Positions 33,467-42,800 of a stretch of 55,790 nt of DNA are shown one piece after another. The number at the start of each line of letters is the position of its first letter. The first letter of the stretch is position 1. This stretch comes from JABCPO02 sp052174015 (GTDB lineage: Bacteria > Bacillota > Clostridia > TANB77 > CAG-508), in NCBI GenBank assembly GCA_052174015.1, contig JBQMXM010000006.1, positions 1 through 55,790 of the forward strand, in the 5' to 3' direction. Position numbers and translations under genes: made by a program. The notes under the pieces are model-generated. The model ran no database searches and was not told the origin of the DNA. It was given only the letters and a program-made list of their open reading frames with translations.

Positions 33467-35908
33467 ATGAGTGATTTAGAAGAAACAACTGGAAGAATTA
33501 TAGAGAGAACAATAGCTAAAGAAATGAAAACAGCATATATAGATTATGCAATGAGTGTTATTGTAGCTCGTGCATTACCAGATGCTAGAGATGGATTAAA
33601 ACCAGTTCATAGAAGAATACTATATTCAATGCATGAAGGTGGGTATACATCATCAAAACCATATAGAAAGTCTGCATCTATAGTTGGAGACACTTTAGGA
33701 AAATACCATCCACATGGTGATAGTTCTGTATATGATGCAATGGTAAGATTAGCACAAGATTTTTCAATGAGATATACATTAGTAGATGGACATGGTAACT
33801 TTGGTTCAATAGATGGAGACCCAGCAGCTGCTAATCGTTATACTGAAGCTAGAATGTCTAAAATTTCAGAAAGAATGTTATTAGATATTGAAAAAGATAC
33901 TGTAGATTTTGTACCAAACTATGATGACAGTAAGAAAGAGCCATCAGTGTTACCAACAAGAATACCACAATTATTAGTAAATGGAAGTTCAGGTATTGCA
34001 GTAGGTATGGCATCTAATATACCACCACATAATTTAACAGAGGTTATTAATGGTTGTATAGCATATTTAGGTAATGAAGATATAACTATACCAGAATTAA
34101 TGGAACATATTAAAGGGCCTGACTTTCCAACAGGAGCATTAATACTTGGAACAGCAGGAATAAAAGAAGCATATGAAACAGGTCGTGGTAAAATAAAAAT
34201 GCGTGGAGAATGTGTTATAGAACAATCAACAAACGTAAAACAAAAAATAGTAATTCATTCATTACCATATCAAGTTAATAAGGCTAAATTCATAGAAAAC
34301 ATAGCACAATTAGTAAAAGAAAAGAAAGTAGAAGGAATATCAGATTTAAGAGATGAATCAGATAGAAACGCGCTTGTAAGAGTAGTTATAGAACTTAAAA
34401 AAGATGCTAATGCACAAGTTATTTTAAATAAGTTATATAAACATACTCAATTGCAATCTACATTTGGGGTTATAAATTTAGCACTTGTTAATCAAGAACC
34501 TAAAATATTAAACTTAAAAGAAAGTATTAAAATATTTATAGACCATAGAGAAGAAGTAGTTTTAAGAAGAGCTAAATTTGAGCTTAAAAAAGCAGAAGCT
34601 AGACTACATATATTAGAAGGATTAAAAATAGCTATAGAAAATATTGATGAAGTAATTAGAATCATTAAATCTGCATATGATGATGCTAAAGAAAGGTTGA
34701 TGAAACGTTTTAAACTTTCAGATGTACAAGCACAAGCTATTTTAGATATGAGATTAAAAACATTAACAGGTCTACAAATAGAAAAAATAGAAGAAGAATA
34801 TAATGCTTTAGTAGAATTAGTTAAACAATTAAATTTAATTATTGAAAGTAAAGTAAGAAGATATGAAATAATTAAAGAAGAATTAGAAGAAATATTAAAT
34901 AAATTTGGAGATGCTAGAAAAACAAAAATTGTTCCAGCAGAAGGTGATATTGATATAGAAGATTTAATTAAAGAAGAACAAACAGTTATAGCATTAACAC
35001 ATTTTGGATATATTAAAAGAATGCCTATAGACACATATAAAAGTCAAAATAGGGGTGGAAAAGGAATACAAGGAATTACAACAAGAGAAGAAGATTTTGT
35101 TAAAGAAATATTTACAGCTTCAACTCATGATAATCTATTATTCTTTACTAATCAAGGAAGAGTATATCAATTAAAAGGGTATGAAATTCCAGAAGCAGGA
35201 AGAACTGCTAAAGGTACAGCTATTGTAAACATCATAGCTTTAGAAAAAGAAGAAAAAGTAGAAGCTACAATGGCAATTAGTAAGTTTGAAGAAGATAAAT
35301 ATTTAATTATGGCTACAGAATCAGGTATGATTAAAAAGACAAAATTAAAAGAATATGATACTGTAAGGAAATCGGGATTAATTGCAATTAATTTAAAAGA
35401 AAATGACAGATTAATCAATGTTAGACTAACATCTGGAGATAGTAATGTAATTATGGTTACTAAAAAAGGAAAAGCAATAACTTTTAAAGAACAAGATGTT
35501 AGAGAAACAGGTAGAGCTTCACAAGGTGTTATTGGTATGAGATTACACGAAAATGATATGATTGTTGGAATGGATACATACATAGATAATCAAAATATGA
35601 TTTTAACAATATCAGAAAGTGGATTTGGAAAAAGAACTGAACTTGAAGAATATAGGCTTCAAAAAAGAGGAGGAGCAGGAGTACTAACATATAATGTTAC
35701 AAGAAAAACAGGAGATTTAGTTGGTATGAGAATTGTAGATGGTACAGAAGATCTTATGCTTATAACTAATGAAGGTACTATTATTAGAATACATGTAAAA
35801 GGAATAAGTGTTTTAGGAAGAAGTACTCAAGGAGTAACACTTATAAGGACAGGAAAAACTGCTAAAGTAGTTAGTATTGAAACAATAGAAGCAGATACAG
35901 AAGCATAG
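33467..35908 (+). CDS. gyrA: DNA gyrase subunit A
   Basis: 813 residues. The breakage-reunion domain contains MSVIVARALPDARDGLKPVHRRILY and the quinolone-determining segment GKYHPHGDSSVYDAMVRLAQ. The catalytic Tyr125 lies in ANRYTEARM. The C-terminal beta-pinwheel has the GyrA box as QNRGGKG, which supports gyrase and not topoisomerase IV. With GyrB it supercoils DNA ahead of replication forks. In many Firmicutes gyrA follows gyrB directly; here gyrB and gyrA are about 17.5 kb apart on opposite sides of oriC, each transcribed away from it. Confidence 0.98.
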   Translation: MSDLEETTGRIIERTIAKEMKTAYIDYAMSVIVARALPDARDGLKPVHRRILYSMHEGGYTSSKPYRKSASIVGDTLGKYHPHGDSSVYDAMVRLAQDFSMRYTLVDGHGNFGSIDGDPAAANRYTEARMSKISERMLLDIEKDTVDFVPNYDDSKKEPSVLPTRIPQLLVNGSSGIAVGMASNIPPHNLTEVINGCIAYLGNEDITIPELMEHIKGPDFPTGALILGTAGIKEAYETGRGKIKMRGECVIEQSTNVKQKIVIHSLPYQVNKAKFIENIAQLVKEKKVEGISDLRDESDRNALVRVVIELKKDANAQVILNKLYKHTQLQSTFGVINLALVNQEPKILNLKESIKIFIDHREEVVLRRAKFELKKAEARLHILEGLKIAIENIDEVIRIIKSAYDDAKERLMKRFKLSDVQAQAILDMRLKTLTGLQIEKIEEEYNALVELVKQLNLIIESKVRRYEIIKEELEEILNKFGDARKTKIVPAEGDIDIEDLIKEEQTVIALTHFGYIKRMPIDTYKSQNRGGKGIQGITTREEDFVKEIFTASTHDNLLFFTNQGRVYQLKGYEIPEAGRTAKGTAIVNIIALEKEEKVEATMAISKFEEDKYLIMATESGMIKKTKLKEYDTVRKSGLIAINLKENDRLINVRLTSGDSNVIMVTKKGKAITFKEQDVRETGRASQGVIGMRLHENDMIVGMDTYIDNQNMILTISESGFGKRTELEEYRLQKRGGAGVLTYNVTRKTGDLVGMRIVDGTEDLMLITNEGTIIRIHVKGISVLGRSTQGVTLIRTGKTAKVVSIETIEADTEA

Positions 35909-35943
35909 CATTTATAAGATTATAATATGTCAAATAATAAATT

Positions 35944-35987
35944 AAAGATAAAAAAGAATACTAATTTATTAGTATTCTTTTATCTTT
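35944..35987 (+). terminator. gyrA terminator
   Basis: A long stem (AAAGATA...AATACTAA paired with TTAGTATT...TATCTTT; 35944-35965/35967-35987, one bulge) with a small loop and T-rich right arm. It also lies downstream of the opposing tRNA-Arg. Confidence 0.85.
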
Positions 35988-36002
35988 GAAAGGTTTTATT
36001 GG

Positions 36003-36079
36003 TGGTGTACTTGAGAGGAATCGAACCTCTGACCTTTCGCTTAGGAGGCGAACGCTCTATCCAACTGAGCTACAAATAC
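36003..36079 (-). tRNA. tRNA-Arg (anticodon CCT)
   Basis: 77 bases on the minus strand with encoded CCA. Acceptor GTATTTG pairs with CAAGTAC (one wobble), the D-arm contains TAGCTCAGTTGGATAGAG, the anticodon stem TTCGC/GCGAA holds loop CTCCTAA (anticodon CCT), and the T-arm has GGTTCGATTCC. It reads AGG codons. It points against its neighbours and toward oriC, unlike most genes nearby. Confidence 0.97.
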
Positions 36080-36137
36080 ATCTATAATATATATATCAAA
36101 AAAAAGCCTTAAAATCAAGGGGTAAAATGTTACAATT

Positions 36138-36166
36138 TTGACATAATAGAGAAAATCTGCTATAAT
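36138..36166 (+). promoter_or_regulatory. Promoter of the first YabE/SleB-like gene
   Basis: A perfect consensus: TTGACA (36138-36143), a 17-base spacer and TATAAT (36161-36166), 21 bases before the gene. Confidence 0.85.
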
Positions 36167-36187
36167 ATACAGTATATGGAGGAAAAA

Positions 36188-37129
36188 ATGAAAAAATCAA
36201 TTCGACAGACACTTGTTATGAGTGCAATGTTAGTAGCTATTGGAACAACAGCTACAGCAACTAAATTAAATGTAAAAGATGTAGATATAACATTCCCCGA
36301 TGGGTATGTATTAAAAGTATCTACAAATAAAAGGGATATACAACAAATAATAAAAGAAAATAATATTGTAGTTCTAGAAGACGAAGAAGCCTCGTCCAGT
36401 ATGGATGGTGGAAAGTTAAATATTAAAATTACAAAGAAAAAGACAGAAGCAGTTAATATATCAGATGTAGAATTAATTGCAAATAAATTAAATAAAAATG
36501 AAGTCTTTGAAGAAAAACTTTTAGTAGAAAATATAGAAATACCATTTAAAACAATTACTAAAAAAGTAGATAATTCAGATGAGAATGGTAAATCTGTTAT
36601 AGATAAACAAGGAGTCGTAGGAATAAAAGAAGTTAAATACAGGGTAAAATACGATGGAGATAAAATTATTGAAAAAAAAGAAATATCTTCAAAAGTAATT
36701 AAAGAACCTGTAGATAAGGTAGTAAAAGTTACACCAAAAGTAACTTCAAGATCAGGTACCTCAAGAAGATATGGTAGTAAATGGTCTTATACAGATGCAG
36801 AACTTGATAAAATTTGTGCAATAACAGCCCAAGAATGTTCATCAAGTTATGAAGGAGCATTAGCCGTAATTACAACAGCATGTAATAGGGCAGAAAGTGG
36901 TAAATGGAAATCACATGGTAGAGACCCATTAACGCAATATATGGCACCATATCAATTTACAACAACATATAGAAAAAGATTAAATGGTAATTACAAATCA
37001 TATGTTAAACAAGCAGTTATAGATGCATTAAATGGAAAAAGAAATCATAACTTTTTATCATTTAGATCAGCATCAACAGGTATAGCTGGAACAAACATAG
37101 GTGGAAACGTATATTTCAACCATATGTAA
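36188..37129 (+). CDS. YabE-type secreted cell-wall hydrolase, copy 1
   Basis: The start at 36188 (MKKSIRQ) follows GGAGG; an ATG at 36176 overlaps that site and is less likely. The 313-residue product has a signal peptide (about 1-26, ending ATATA), a DUF348 segment (VDITFPDGYVLKVSTNKRDIQQIIKENNI), a G5-type domain (EIPFKTITKKVDN to KEISSKVIKEPVDKVV, about 115-185), and a C-terminal SleB/CwlJ-type hydrolase domain (ELDKICAITAQECSSSYEGALAVITTACNRA) with the conserved Glu in AQE. It should act outside the cell on peptidoglycan. A paralogue follows at 37417, almost identical in parts. Confidence 0.88.
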   Translation: MKKSIRQTLVMSAMLVAIGTTATATKLNVKDVDITFPDGYVLKVSTNKRDIQQIIKENNIVVLEDEEASSSMDGGKLNIKITKKKTEAVNISDVELIANKLNKNEVFEEKLLVENIEIPFKTITKKVDNSDENGKSVIDKQGVVGIKEVKYRVKYDGDKIIEKKEISSKVIKEPVDKVVKVTPKVTSRSGTSRRYGSKWSYTDAELDKICAITAQECSSSYEGALAVITTACNRAESGKWKSHGRDPLTQYMAPYQFTTTYRKRLNGNYKSYVKQAVIDALNGKRNHNFLSFRSASTGIAGTNIGGNVYFNHM

Positions 37130-37177
37130 TGATATAATGATGTAATTATAGTAATATAATAATTTAAATAATAAAAT

Positions 37178-37210
37178 AAAACGGTATAATCTTAAATTAT
37201 ATCGTTTTTT
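37178..37210 (+). terminator. Terminator after YabE-type copy 1
   Basis: AAAACGGTATAAT pairs with ATTATATCGTTTT (one wobble), followed by a T-run. Confidence 0.85.
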
Positions 37211-37416
37211 AATATATTAATTTGTTTTGTAATTTAAGAAAATAAATGTAAAATTTAATATAAATTTAATAATTAATAGAATCCTTAATATACATATGTT
37301 TTTGCAGTCTTTTTTATATAAAAAAGTTTAAAAAAACATTTGATTTCTTTACTTATATGTATTACTATATAGATAGTTAAGAAATTAAATTAATTAAAAG
37401 TAAATAGGAGATTTAT

Positions 37417-38364
37417 ATGAATACTTCAATTAGAAGAATAGTAATATTATTAATAATGTTTTTAATAATGCTAACCGTAGTTAGTATGGGAGCAAAGTTA
37501 AATATTCATCAAGTAGAAATAACTTTTGCAGATGGTACAACATTACCTGTAACAGTAAGAGGAGAAAAAGAAGCAAATTCAATATTACTTGCTAATAATA
37601 TTCCGTTACTAGAAGAAGAAAAAGTTACAGATACAACAGAAAATGGAGTTAGAAAATTAAAAATAGTAAAAAAAGATAATATTAAAGAATCTGTACAAGT
37701 AGAAAAGATATCTCAAATAATTAACAGTACAACAGATAACAACTTATATGAAAAAATAGAAGTTGAAAGAGTAGAAATACCATTTAAAACAATTACTAAA
37801 GAAAGTGATTCAGAAAATGGTAAATCAATAGTTGTAAAAATAGGTGAAAAAGGAATTAAAGAAATAAAATATAGGGCATTATATAAGAATAATAAACTTT
37901 TAGAGAAAAAAGAAATATCTTCAAAAGTAATTAAAGAACCTGTAGATAAAGTAGTACAATTAGCACCTAAAGTAACATCTAGAAATATAAGAACAGGAAC
38001 AACAAAACAATATAGTCAAGCAGAATTAGACCTATTATGTGCAATAACAGCCCAAGAATGTTCATCAAGTTATGAAGGAGCATTAGCCGTAATTACAACA
38101 GCATGTAATAGAGCAGAAAGTAGTAAATGGAGAAAAAATGGAACAGATCCATTAAGTCAATACAAAGCAAAAGGACAATTTACATATTCTATAGATGGAA
38201 GATATACAAATAGATTAAATGGAAATTATGGTCCACATGTAAGAAAAGCAGTAGAAGATGCATTAAATGGAAAAAGAAATCATAAATACCTATCATTTAG
38301 ATCAGCTTGGACAGGAGTATCTGGTGTAAATATAGGAGGAAATGTATATTTTAATCATATGTAG
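37417..38364 (+). CDS. YabE-type secreted cell-wall hydrolase, copy 2
   Basis: 315 residues behind a TAGGAG site. The same order as copy 1: N-terminal membrane or signal segment (IVILLIMFLIMLTVVSMGA), DUF348 (VEITFADGTTLPVTVRGEKEANSILLANNI), G5-type domain and a SleB/CwlJ-type catalytic domain. A 74-base stretch (38038-38111) is identical to 36815-36888 of copy 1, while the N-terminal halves differ clearly, a sign of local gene conversion or strong constraint. No lysine-rich wall anchor is visible. It probably remodels peptidoglycan; a link to the nearby T4SS-like genes is possible but only by position. Confidence 0.88.
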   Translation: MNTSIRRIVILLIMFLIMLTVVSMGAKLNIHQVEITFADGTTLPVTVRGEKEANSILLANNIPLLEEEKVTDTTENGVRKLKIVKKDNIKESVQVEKISQIINSTTDNNLYEKIEVERVEIPFKTITKESDSENGKSIVVKIGEKGIKEIKYRALYKNNKLLEKKEISSKVIKEPVDKVVQLAPKVTSRNIRTGTTKQYSQAELDLLCAITAQECSSSYEGALAVITTACNRAESSKWRKNGTDPLSQYKAKGQFTYSIDGRYTNRLNGNYGPHVRKAVEDALNGKRNHKYLSFRSAWTGVSGVNIGGNVYFNHM

Positions 38365-38417
38365 TATATAATAATATAAAAATAAGCTTTAAATTAATAT
38401 AATATTCATAATATAAA

Positions 38418-38456
38418 TAAATGATGTTTAAAGATTCTAAACATCATTTATTTTTT
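38418..38456 (+). terminator. Terminator after YabE-type copy 2
   Basis: AAATGATGTTTA/TAAACATCATTT stem (38419-38430/38438-38449), a 7-base loop and a T-run. Confidence 0.9.
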
Positions 38457-38818
38457 GTTTAATGATATATAATATGTATTTGATAAAGGTAGAGATTATT
38501 AAATATAAGTTTTTTAAATTTAGTGTATATAATTTTTAAATTTTAAAATTAGTTTTATCTATAAAAGAATTATGAAAATAATTCCAAAAAATATTTAATA
38601 TTATTTTTAAGATTTTACATATAAAATTTTTGGAACTTAACGGAATAAAAGGGGTTTTCTAATTAGATAATTTTAAAAATTTTTAAATTTAAAAAAATAT
38701 ATTAGTATAAATATAGGAAAATGGATAGAAATAAAATAATGTTTTGCTATAAAAATTTCTTAAAAAATGGATATCTCTATATAATTTAAAAAAAGATGAA
38801 AAAAGTTAATAAAATGTA

Positions 38819-38847
38819 TTGACAAAAGAAGATTAATATATTAATAT
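38819..38847 (+). promoter_or_regulatory. Promoter of the tRNA-Met/tRNA-Tyr pair
   Basis: TTGACA (38819-38824), a 17-base spacer and TAATAT (38842-38847), 18 bases before the first tRNA. A TATAAT at 38845 would need a 20-base spacer. Confidence 0.65.
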
Positions 38848-38865
38848 AATAAGTGTATTAGAGAC

Positions 38866-38942
38866 GCGCCCTTAGCTCAGTTGGTCAGAGCAACCGGCTC
38901 ATAACCGGTGGGTCCAAGGTTCGAGTCCTTGAGGGCGCACCA
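38866..38942 (+). tRNA. tRNA-Met (anticodon CAT)
   Basis: 77 bases with encoded CCA. Acceptor GCGCCCT pairs with AGGGCGC, the anticodon stem ACCGG/CCGGT holds loop CTCATAA, and the T-arm has GGTTCGAGTCC. The anticodon stem lacks the three G-C pairs of initiators and position 1 pairs normally, so it is not fMet. It could be elongator Met or an Ile2 tRNA that is modified by TilS. Confidence 0.95.
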
Positions 38943-38948
38943 TTAATA

Positions 38949-39035
<87 letters not shown>

Positions 39036-39057
39036 TTTTAATTTAATAGAAATGGAG

Positions 39058-39092
39058 ATAGTATCAATTATTTAATTGGTACTATTATTTTT
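39058..39092 (+). terminator. Terminator of the tRNA pair
   Basis: ATAGTATCAATT/AATTGGTACTAT stem (39058-39069/39074-39085, one wobble) followed by a T-rich run. Confidence 0.9.
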
Positions 39093-39317
39093 ATTATAAA
39101 ATGTTGACAATTATATATTTTTTTGATACTCTTCTTAATAGAAAGACTAATTCAATAAATAAATCAATAAAAATCAATCAAAAATTTAATCAATAATCAA
39201 TCAAAATAATTATTTTAAAATATAATCACAAATATAATTAATATATACATATAAGTATAAGTATAAATATAATTAAAGCTATTTTAATTTATTATTATAT
39301 TAATTTTAAGGAGTAAT

Positions 39318-39485
39318 ATGATTCAAATAAAAACACATATATTTTTTGCAATTATAATTTTTAACACTATTTCTATAATATATTTACTTTATTCTGTAAT
39401 AGAATATAGTTTTATGCATACAGTACAGGGTAGTAAATTAAAATTAAAACAAAGAGAGGTAGAGAAAAATAATAAAATTATTTAA
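39318..39485 (+). CDS. Small membrane protein before the VirD4-like gene
   Basis: 55 residues behind AAGGAG with ideal spacing. It has one hydrophobic helix (HIFFAIIIFNTISIIYLLYSV) and a short charged tail (KLKLKQREVEKNNK). I do not recognise a family. Its end carries the AGAGAGG site and overlaps the probable start of the VirD4-like gene, so the two are translationally coupled. Its size and place suggest a small accessory subunit of the T4SS-like apparatus; this is inference. Confidence 0.6.
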   Translation: MIQIKTHIFFAIIIFNTISIIYLLYSVIEYSFMHTVQGSKLKLKQREVEKNNKII

Positions 39486-39522
39486 AAATTTTTTTTCTAA
39501 TAGTTTTAATTTTAAAAAAATA

Positions 39523-41298
39523 GTGTTATATCCAGTTATTCAATCTTTAATTATTATTCTAATATATCTTTTAATCATATATATATATCTTTATGATATT
39601 CTTAATGCTAAAAGTCTAATATTTCCATATGCTATACACCCATATGATATTATTAAAGAAAATCCAGATACTTGGAAAAATATTATAAAATATTTTTGGT
39701 ATTCTACATATATTTTATGTATAGTGTTCTTATTAAGTAATATATATAAGAAATATACTATTCATAAAAAAACAATCAAACAAAGTGATAAGGGTAAATT
39801 TTTTAATGATAATATTATTAATATGGATAAAAAACAACAAAAAGAGATAGAAAATGAAAACTTAAATGTAATTAATAATATTGCTATGCAAAAAGAATTA
39901 CAATTAATTTTAGGATTTAATAAATTTGGGAAGATAATATATCTAGGAGAAAAAGCTTTAAATCAAAATATTTTAATTACAGGCAGTATAGGGACAGGTA
40001 AAACTTCATCTGCTATGTATAATTTAACAGAACAATTAATTAAATATTCTTGTAATGATAATTTAAAAAAATTAGGTATATTAATTTTAGATGTAAAAGG
40101 AAATTATCATAGTTTTTTTAAAAAAATATGTAGTGAGACTAATAGGTTAAATGATTTATATATTATATCTCTAGATGGAGATATTAAATATAATCCTTTA
40201 GATAAAAAAGATTTAAAAGCATCTGTACTTGCAAATAGGTTAAAACAAATTCTACTATTATTTAGTCCAAATAATTCAGAGAGTTTTTGGGTTGATAAAG
40301 CTGAACAAGTAATTCAAGAAGTAATTAAATATGTTAGATTATATAATAATAGATATGTAACTTTTATAGAAATACATAAGATTATAAATGATTATGATTA
40401 TTATTATATGCAAAAAAATGTAATTAAAGAAAAATTAATGAATAATCATTATTCAGCAGAAGAAATATATGATATAAATACAAGTTTAGATTTTTTAGAA
40501 AAAGAATTTTTTAAATTAGATGATAGAACGCTTGGTATACTAAGAGCAGAGATTACAAGAATTACTAATATATTTATTTCAGATTATTCTATTCAAAAAA
40601 TATTTTGTCCTAAAGAATCAGAAATAACTTTTAAAGGTTTTAATGATTTAGTTCTTAATGGAAAAATAGTAGTTTTAAACATTAATATTGCAGAATATGG
40701 AGAACTATCTAAGATTATAGCTAGTTATTTAAAATTAGATTTTCAAACAGAAATATTAAAACAATTATCTAAAAATAATAATATACGACAAAATGTATTT
40801 ATTAGTGATGAATATCAAGAATATGTTACTAAAAATGATGCAAATTTTTATTCGCAATCAAGAGAAGCAAAATGTATAAATATTATTGCAACACAAAGTT
40901 ACACATCATTAAAGAATGCTTTAAAAGATGAATCATCTACAGATGTCATAATTCAATCTTTAGTTAATAAGGTTTGGTTTAGGAATGATGATGTATATAC
41001 AATAGAAAAAGCTCAAAGTATTATTGGAAAAGAAGAAAAAGAAAAAATATCTAAAACATTATCTGAAAGTTCAAATGAGTCTAATTATAATTATTTATTA
41101 AAGAAGTTCATATCTAATAACTCTAATTTATCTGAAAGTATAAATAATTATACACAATTTGATTATGTATATGACACAAGTGAATTTTCACAAAAATTAA
41201 AAACTTTTGAAACAATCACATTTTTAAGTAATGAAGATAATTCTTTAAAAGTAGATAAAGTTAAAATGATACCACATTTTTTAAAAAATAAATTTTAA
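39523..41298 (+). CDS. VirD4/TraG-type type IV coupling ATPase
   Basis: 591 residues from the GTG at 39523. Two N-terminal membrane segments (LIIILIYLLIIYIYLYDIL and WYSTYILCIVFLLSNIY) lead to a cytoplasmic ATPase. Walker A is GSIGTGKT (about 154-161), then LGILILDVKGNYHSFF, a VLNINIAEYG segment, Walker B FISDEYQEY and IIATQSYTSLK. This is the pattern of coupling proteins that feed DNA or protein substrates to a T4SS. No good ribosome site precedes the GTG. The frame is open up to 39463 and AGAGAGG at 39454 suggests an ATA start at about 39469, which would add a basic KLFKNFFSNSFNFKK head. Confidence 0.85.
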   Translation: MLYPVIQSLIIILIYLLIIYIYLYDILNAKSLIFPYAIHPYDIIKENPDTWKNIIKYFWYSTYILCIVFLLSNIYKKYTIHKKTIKQSDKGKFFNDNIINMDKKQQKEIENENLNVINNIAMQKELQLILGFNKFGKIIYLGEKALNQNILITGSIGTGKTSSAMYNLTEQLIKYSCNDNLKKLGILILDVKGNYHSFFKKICSETNRLNDLYIISLDGDIKYNPLDKKDLKASVLANRLKQILLLFSPNNSESFWVDKAEQVIQEVIKYVRLYNNRYVTFIEIHKIINDYDYYYMQKNVIKEKLMNNHYSAEEIYDINTSLDFLEKEFFKLDDRTLGILRAEITRITNIFISDYSIQKIFCPKESEITFKGFNDLVLNGKIVVLNINIAEYGELSKIIASYLKLDFQTEILKQLSKNNNIRQNVFISDEYQEYVTKNDANFYSQSREAKCINIIATQSYTSLKNALKDESSTDVIIQSLVNKVWFRNDDVYTIEKAQSIIGKEEKEKISKTLSESSNESNYNYLLKKFISNNSNLSESINNYTQFDYVYDTSEFSQKLKTFETITFLSNEDNSLKVDKVKMIPHFLKNKF

Positions 41299-41492
41299 AT
41301 ACTTTAAGTAAATATTTAAGTAAATAATAAAGATTAATTTATTATACTTTTATTGTATTTAACTTAACTCAACTCAAATTAATTTAACTTAACATAATAT
41401 GACATAATATAATAAAACATAATCTAATATAGAAAATGATATATTGGTATATTTGATTGATACATTGATAATAGTAAGAATATTAAATAAAG

Positions 41493-41501
41493 TTATCCAC
41501 A
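41493..41501. promoter_or_regulatory. Single perfect DnaA box before the VirB2-like gene
   Basis: TTATCCACA, 35 bases before the VirB2-like start and 22 kb from oriC. A lone box could be chance in AT-rich DNA or a DnaA-controlled promoter. Confidence 0.35.
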
Positions 41502-41535
41502 AAAAGCTAATAAAATGTGGAAAAAAGGAGAATTT

Positions 41536-41895
41536 ATGAAAATAAATACTAAAATAAGAATTAAAAAAAGAAATATGCGAAAAGCTATAATGATAATATT
41601 GATATTAATGATATATTTTCTATTAATATTAAGTGTAACAAGTTATGCAAGAGAGCCAAGATTAGTAGGTAAACTAAAAAAAGCTTTTGAAAAAATACAA
41701 GATTATATGATTGTTATTGCAACTCCTGCAGCTGGTGTTGCAATATGTACAGGTCTTTTAATGAGAAAATTTAGTTTTGGAGATGAAGAAAGAGTTAGAA
41801 CTGCTAGAAATTTAATTAGAGGTTCCATTTATGCATATGCATTTATTTTATGTACTAAATTTGTTATAGAATTTATAGCTACAGTATTAAGATAA
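41536..41895 (+). CDS. VirB2/TrbC-like pilin-type protein
   Basis: The start at 41536 (MKINTKIR) follows GGAG; an upstream ATG at 41515 is before that site. The 119-residue product has a signal peptide (KAIMIILILMIYFLLILSVTSYA), a short charged middle and two hydrophobic helices (DYMIVIATPAAGVAICTGLLM and IRGSIYAYAFILCTKFVIEFIAT) separated by a charged turn. That is the layout of VirB2/TrbC-type proteins of conjugation systems. It is the first gene of a compact VirB2-VirB6-VirB3 order, which supports the call. Detailed family membership is inferred. Confidence 0.75.
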   Translation: MKINTKIRIKKRNMRKAIMIILILMIYFLLILSVTSYAREPRLVGKLKKAFEKIQDYMIVIATPAAGVAICTGLLMRKFSFGDEERVRTARNLIRGSIYAYAFILCTKFVIEFIATVLR

Positions 41896-41911
41896 TACAG
41901 AAAGGAAGATT

Positions 41912-42781
41912 ATGCAAAATGTTAATCCAATGTTAGAAAATATGAATTTAATATTTTCTAAATTAATGGAATCTATAGATGGAACACTAGTTAATGTTAT
42001 TGATAATATAATATTTTTAAAACCTGATAATATAATTGATAAAGGCCTTTTGAAAATATTAGGAACAGAGAGTAGTAAAGGCATAATATCTATTTCAATT
42101 ACTATTGCACTAGGTATATTAATATTTTATGCTTTAAGATATTTAATATCTAAATTAACATTAGAAAAAGTAGAAGAACCTATACCATTTGTACTAAAGA
42201 TGATAATAATTATAGCTATAATTATGTCTACTACAGCAATTATTACAGAAATAATGAATTGGAATAGTTATATAACTGAAGAAATCTTAAATTTTCAAAA
42301 TAATGGACTATTTTTCCATAATAAGAGAATAACATTTAAAAAGTTTTTAGTTAATATTAATTCACAATTAAAAGGAAATGGAAATAAGTTTGATTTATTT
42401 ACATTTGATGGAGTAATTAAAGTATATGTATCAATGACAATGCTTAATTTAATATTTGAATATGCTATAAGGTATATAATGGTAAAATTATTTATTGTAT
42501 TAGCTCCACTTGCAATGGTAACTAAAGTATCTAAAAAAACAGAATACATTTTTACTAATTGGGCAAAATCATTTTTTGTATTATTATTCATGCAAAATAT
42601 TACAGCTATAATATTATTAATAGCTAATAATATTAATTTAACAGGAAAAGATGCAGTAATTAAATTAATAAATGTTGGAATGATATATGTTCTTGTTAAA
42701 GTGAGCTTCTTTATGAAAGAATTAATCGGTGGAATTGCTATTGAATCCAATTTACCATTTAGAAATTTTGCAAGATATTAG
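41912..42781 (+). CDS. VirB6/TrbL-like channel membrane protein
   Basis: 289 residues, starting 16 bases after the VirB2-like gene behind AAAGGAAG. There are about five or six membrane helices (IISISITIALGILIFYALRYLI, VLKMIIIIAIIMSTTAIITEIM, VKLFIVLAPLAMVT, FFVLLFMQNITAIILLIA, AVIKLINVGMIYVLVKVSFF). This is the TrbL/VirB6 layout, with the conserved LAPLAMV-like segment followed by a polar loop containing FTNWAKSF. It should form the inner-membrane pore of the T4SS-like machine with the neighbouring VirB3-like protein. The primary sequence is too diverged to be surer. Confidence 0.78.
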   Translation: MQNVNPMLENMNLIFSKLMESIDGTLVNVIDNIIFLKPDNIIDKGLLKILGTESSKGIISISITIALGILIFYALRYLISKLTLEKVEEPIPFVLKMIIIIAIIMSTTAIITEIMNWNSYITEEILNFQNNGLFFHNKRITFKKFLVNINSQLKGNGNKFDLFTFDGVIKVYVSMTMLNLIFEYAIRYIMVKLFIVLAPLAMVTKVSKKTEYIFTNWAKSFFVLLFMQNITAIILLIANNINLTGKDAVIKLINVGMIYVLVKVSFFMKELIGGIAIESNLPFRNFARY

Positions 42782-42800
42782 ATTCAAAGAAAGGATATGT

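Larger units (their letters stand above)
38365..38865. other. Gap between YabE-type copy 2 and the tRNA pair
   Basis: About 500 bases with no supported gene. It holds a terminator near 38418 and the tRNA promoter near 38819; the rest is AT-rich. Confidence 0.75.

Noticed and set aside
41340..41460. Short TTAACTTAA/CATAATA words as a repeat array or CRISPR
   Set aside because: The words are irregular in length and spacing, and no direct repeats with unique spacers are present anywhere in the window.
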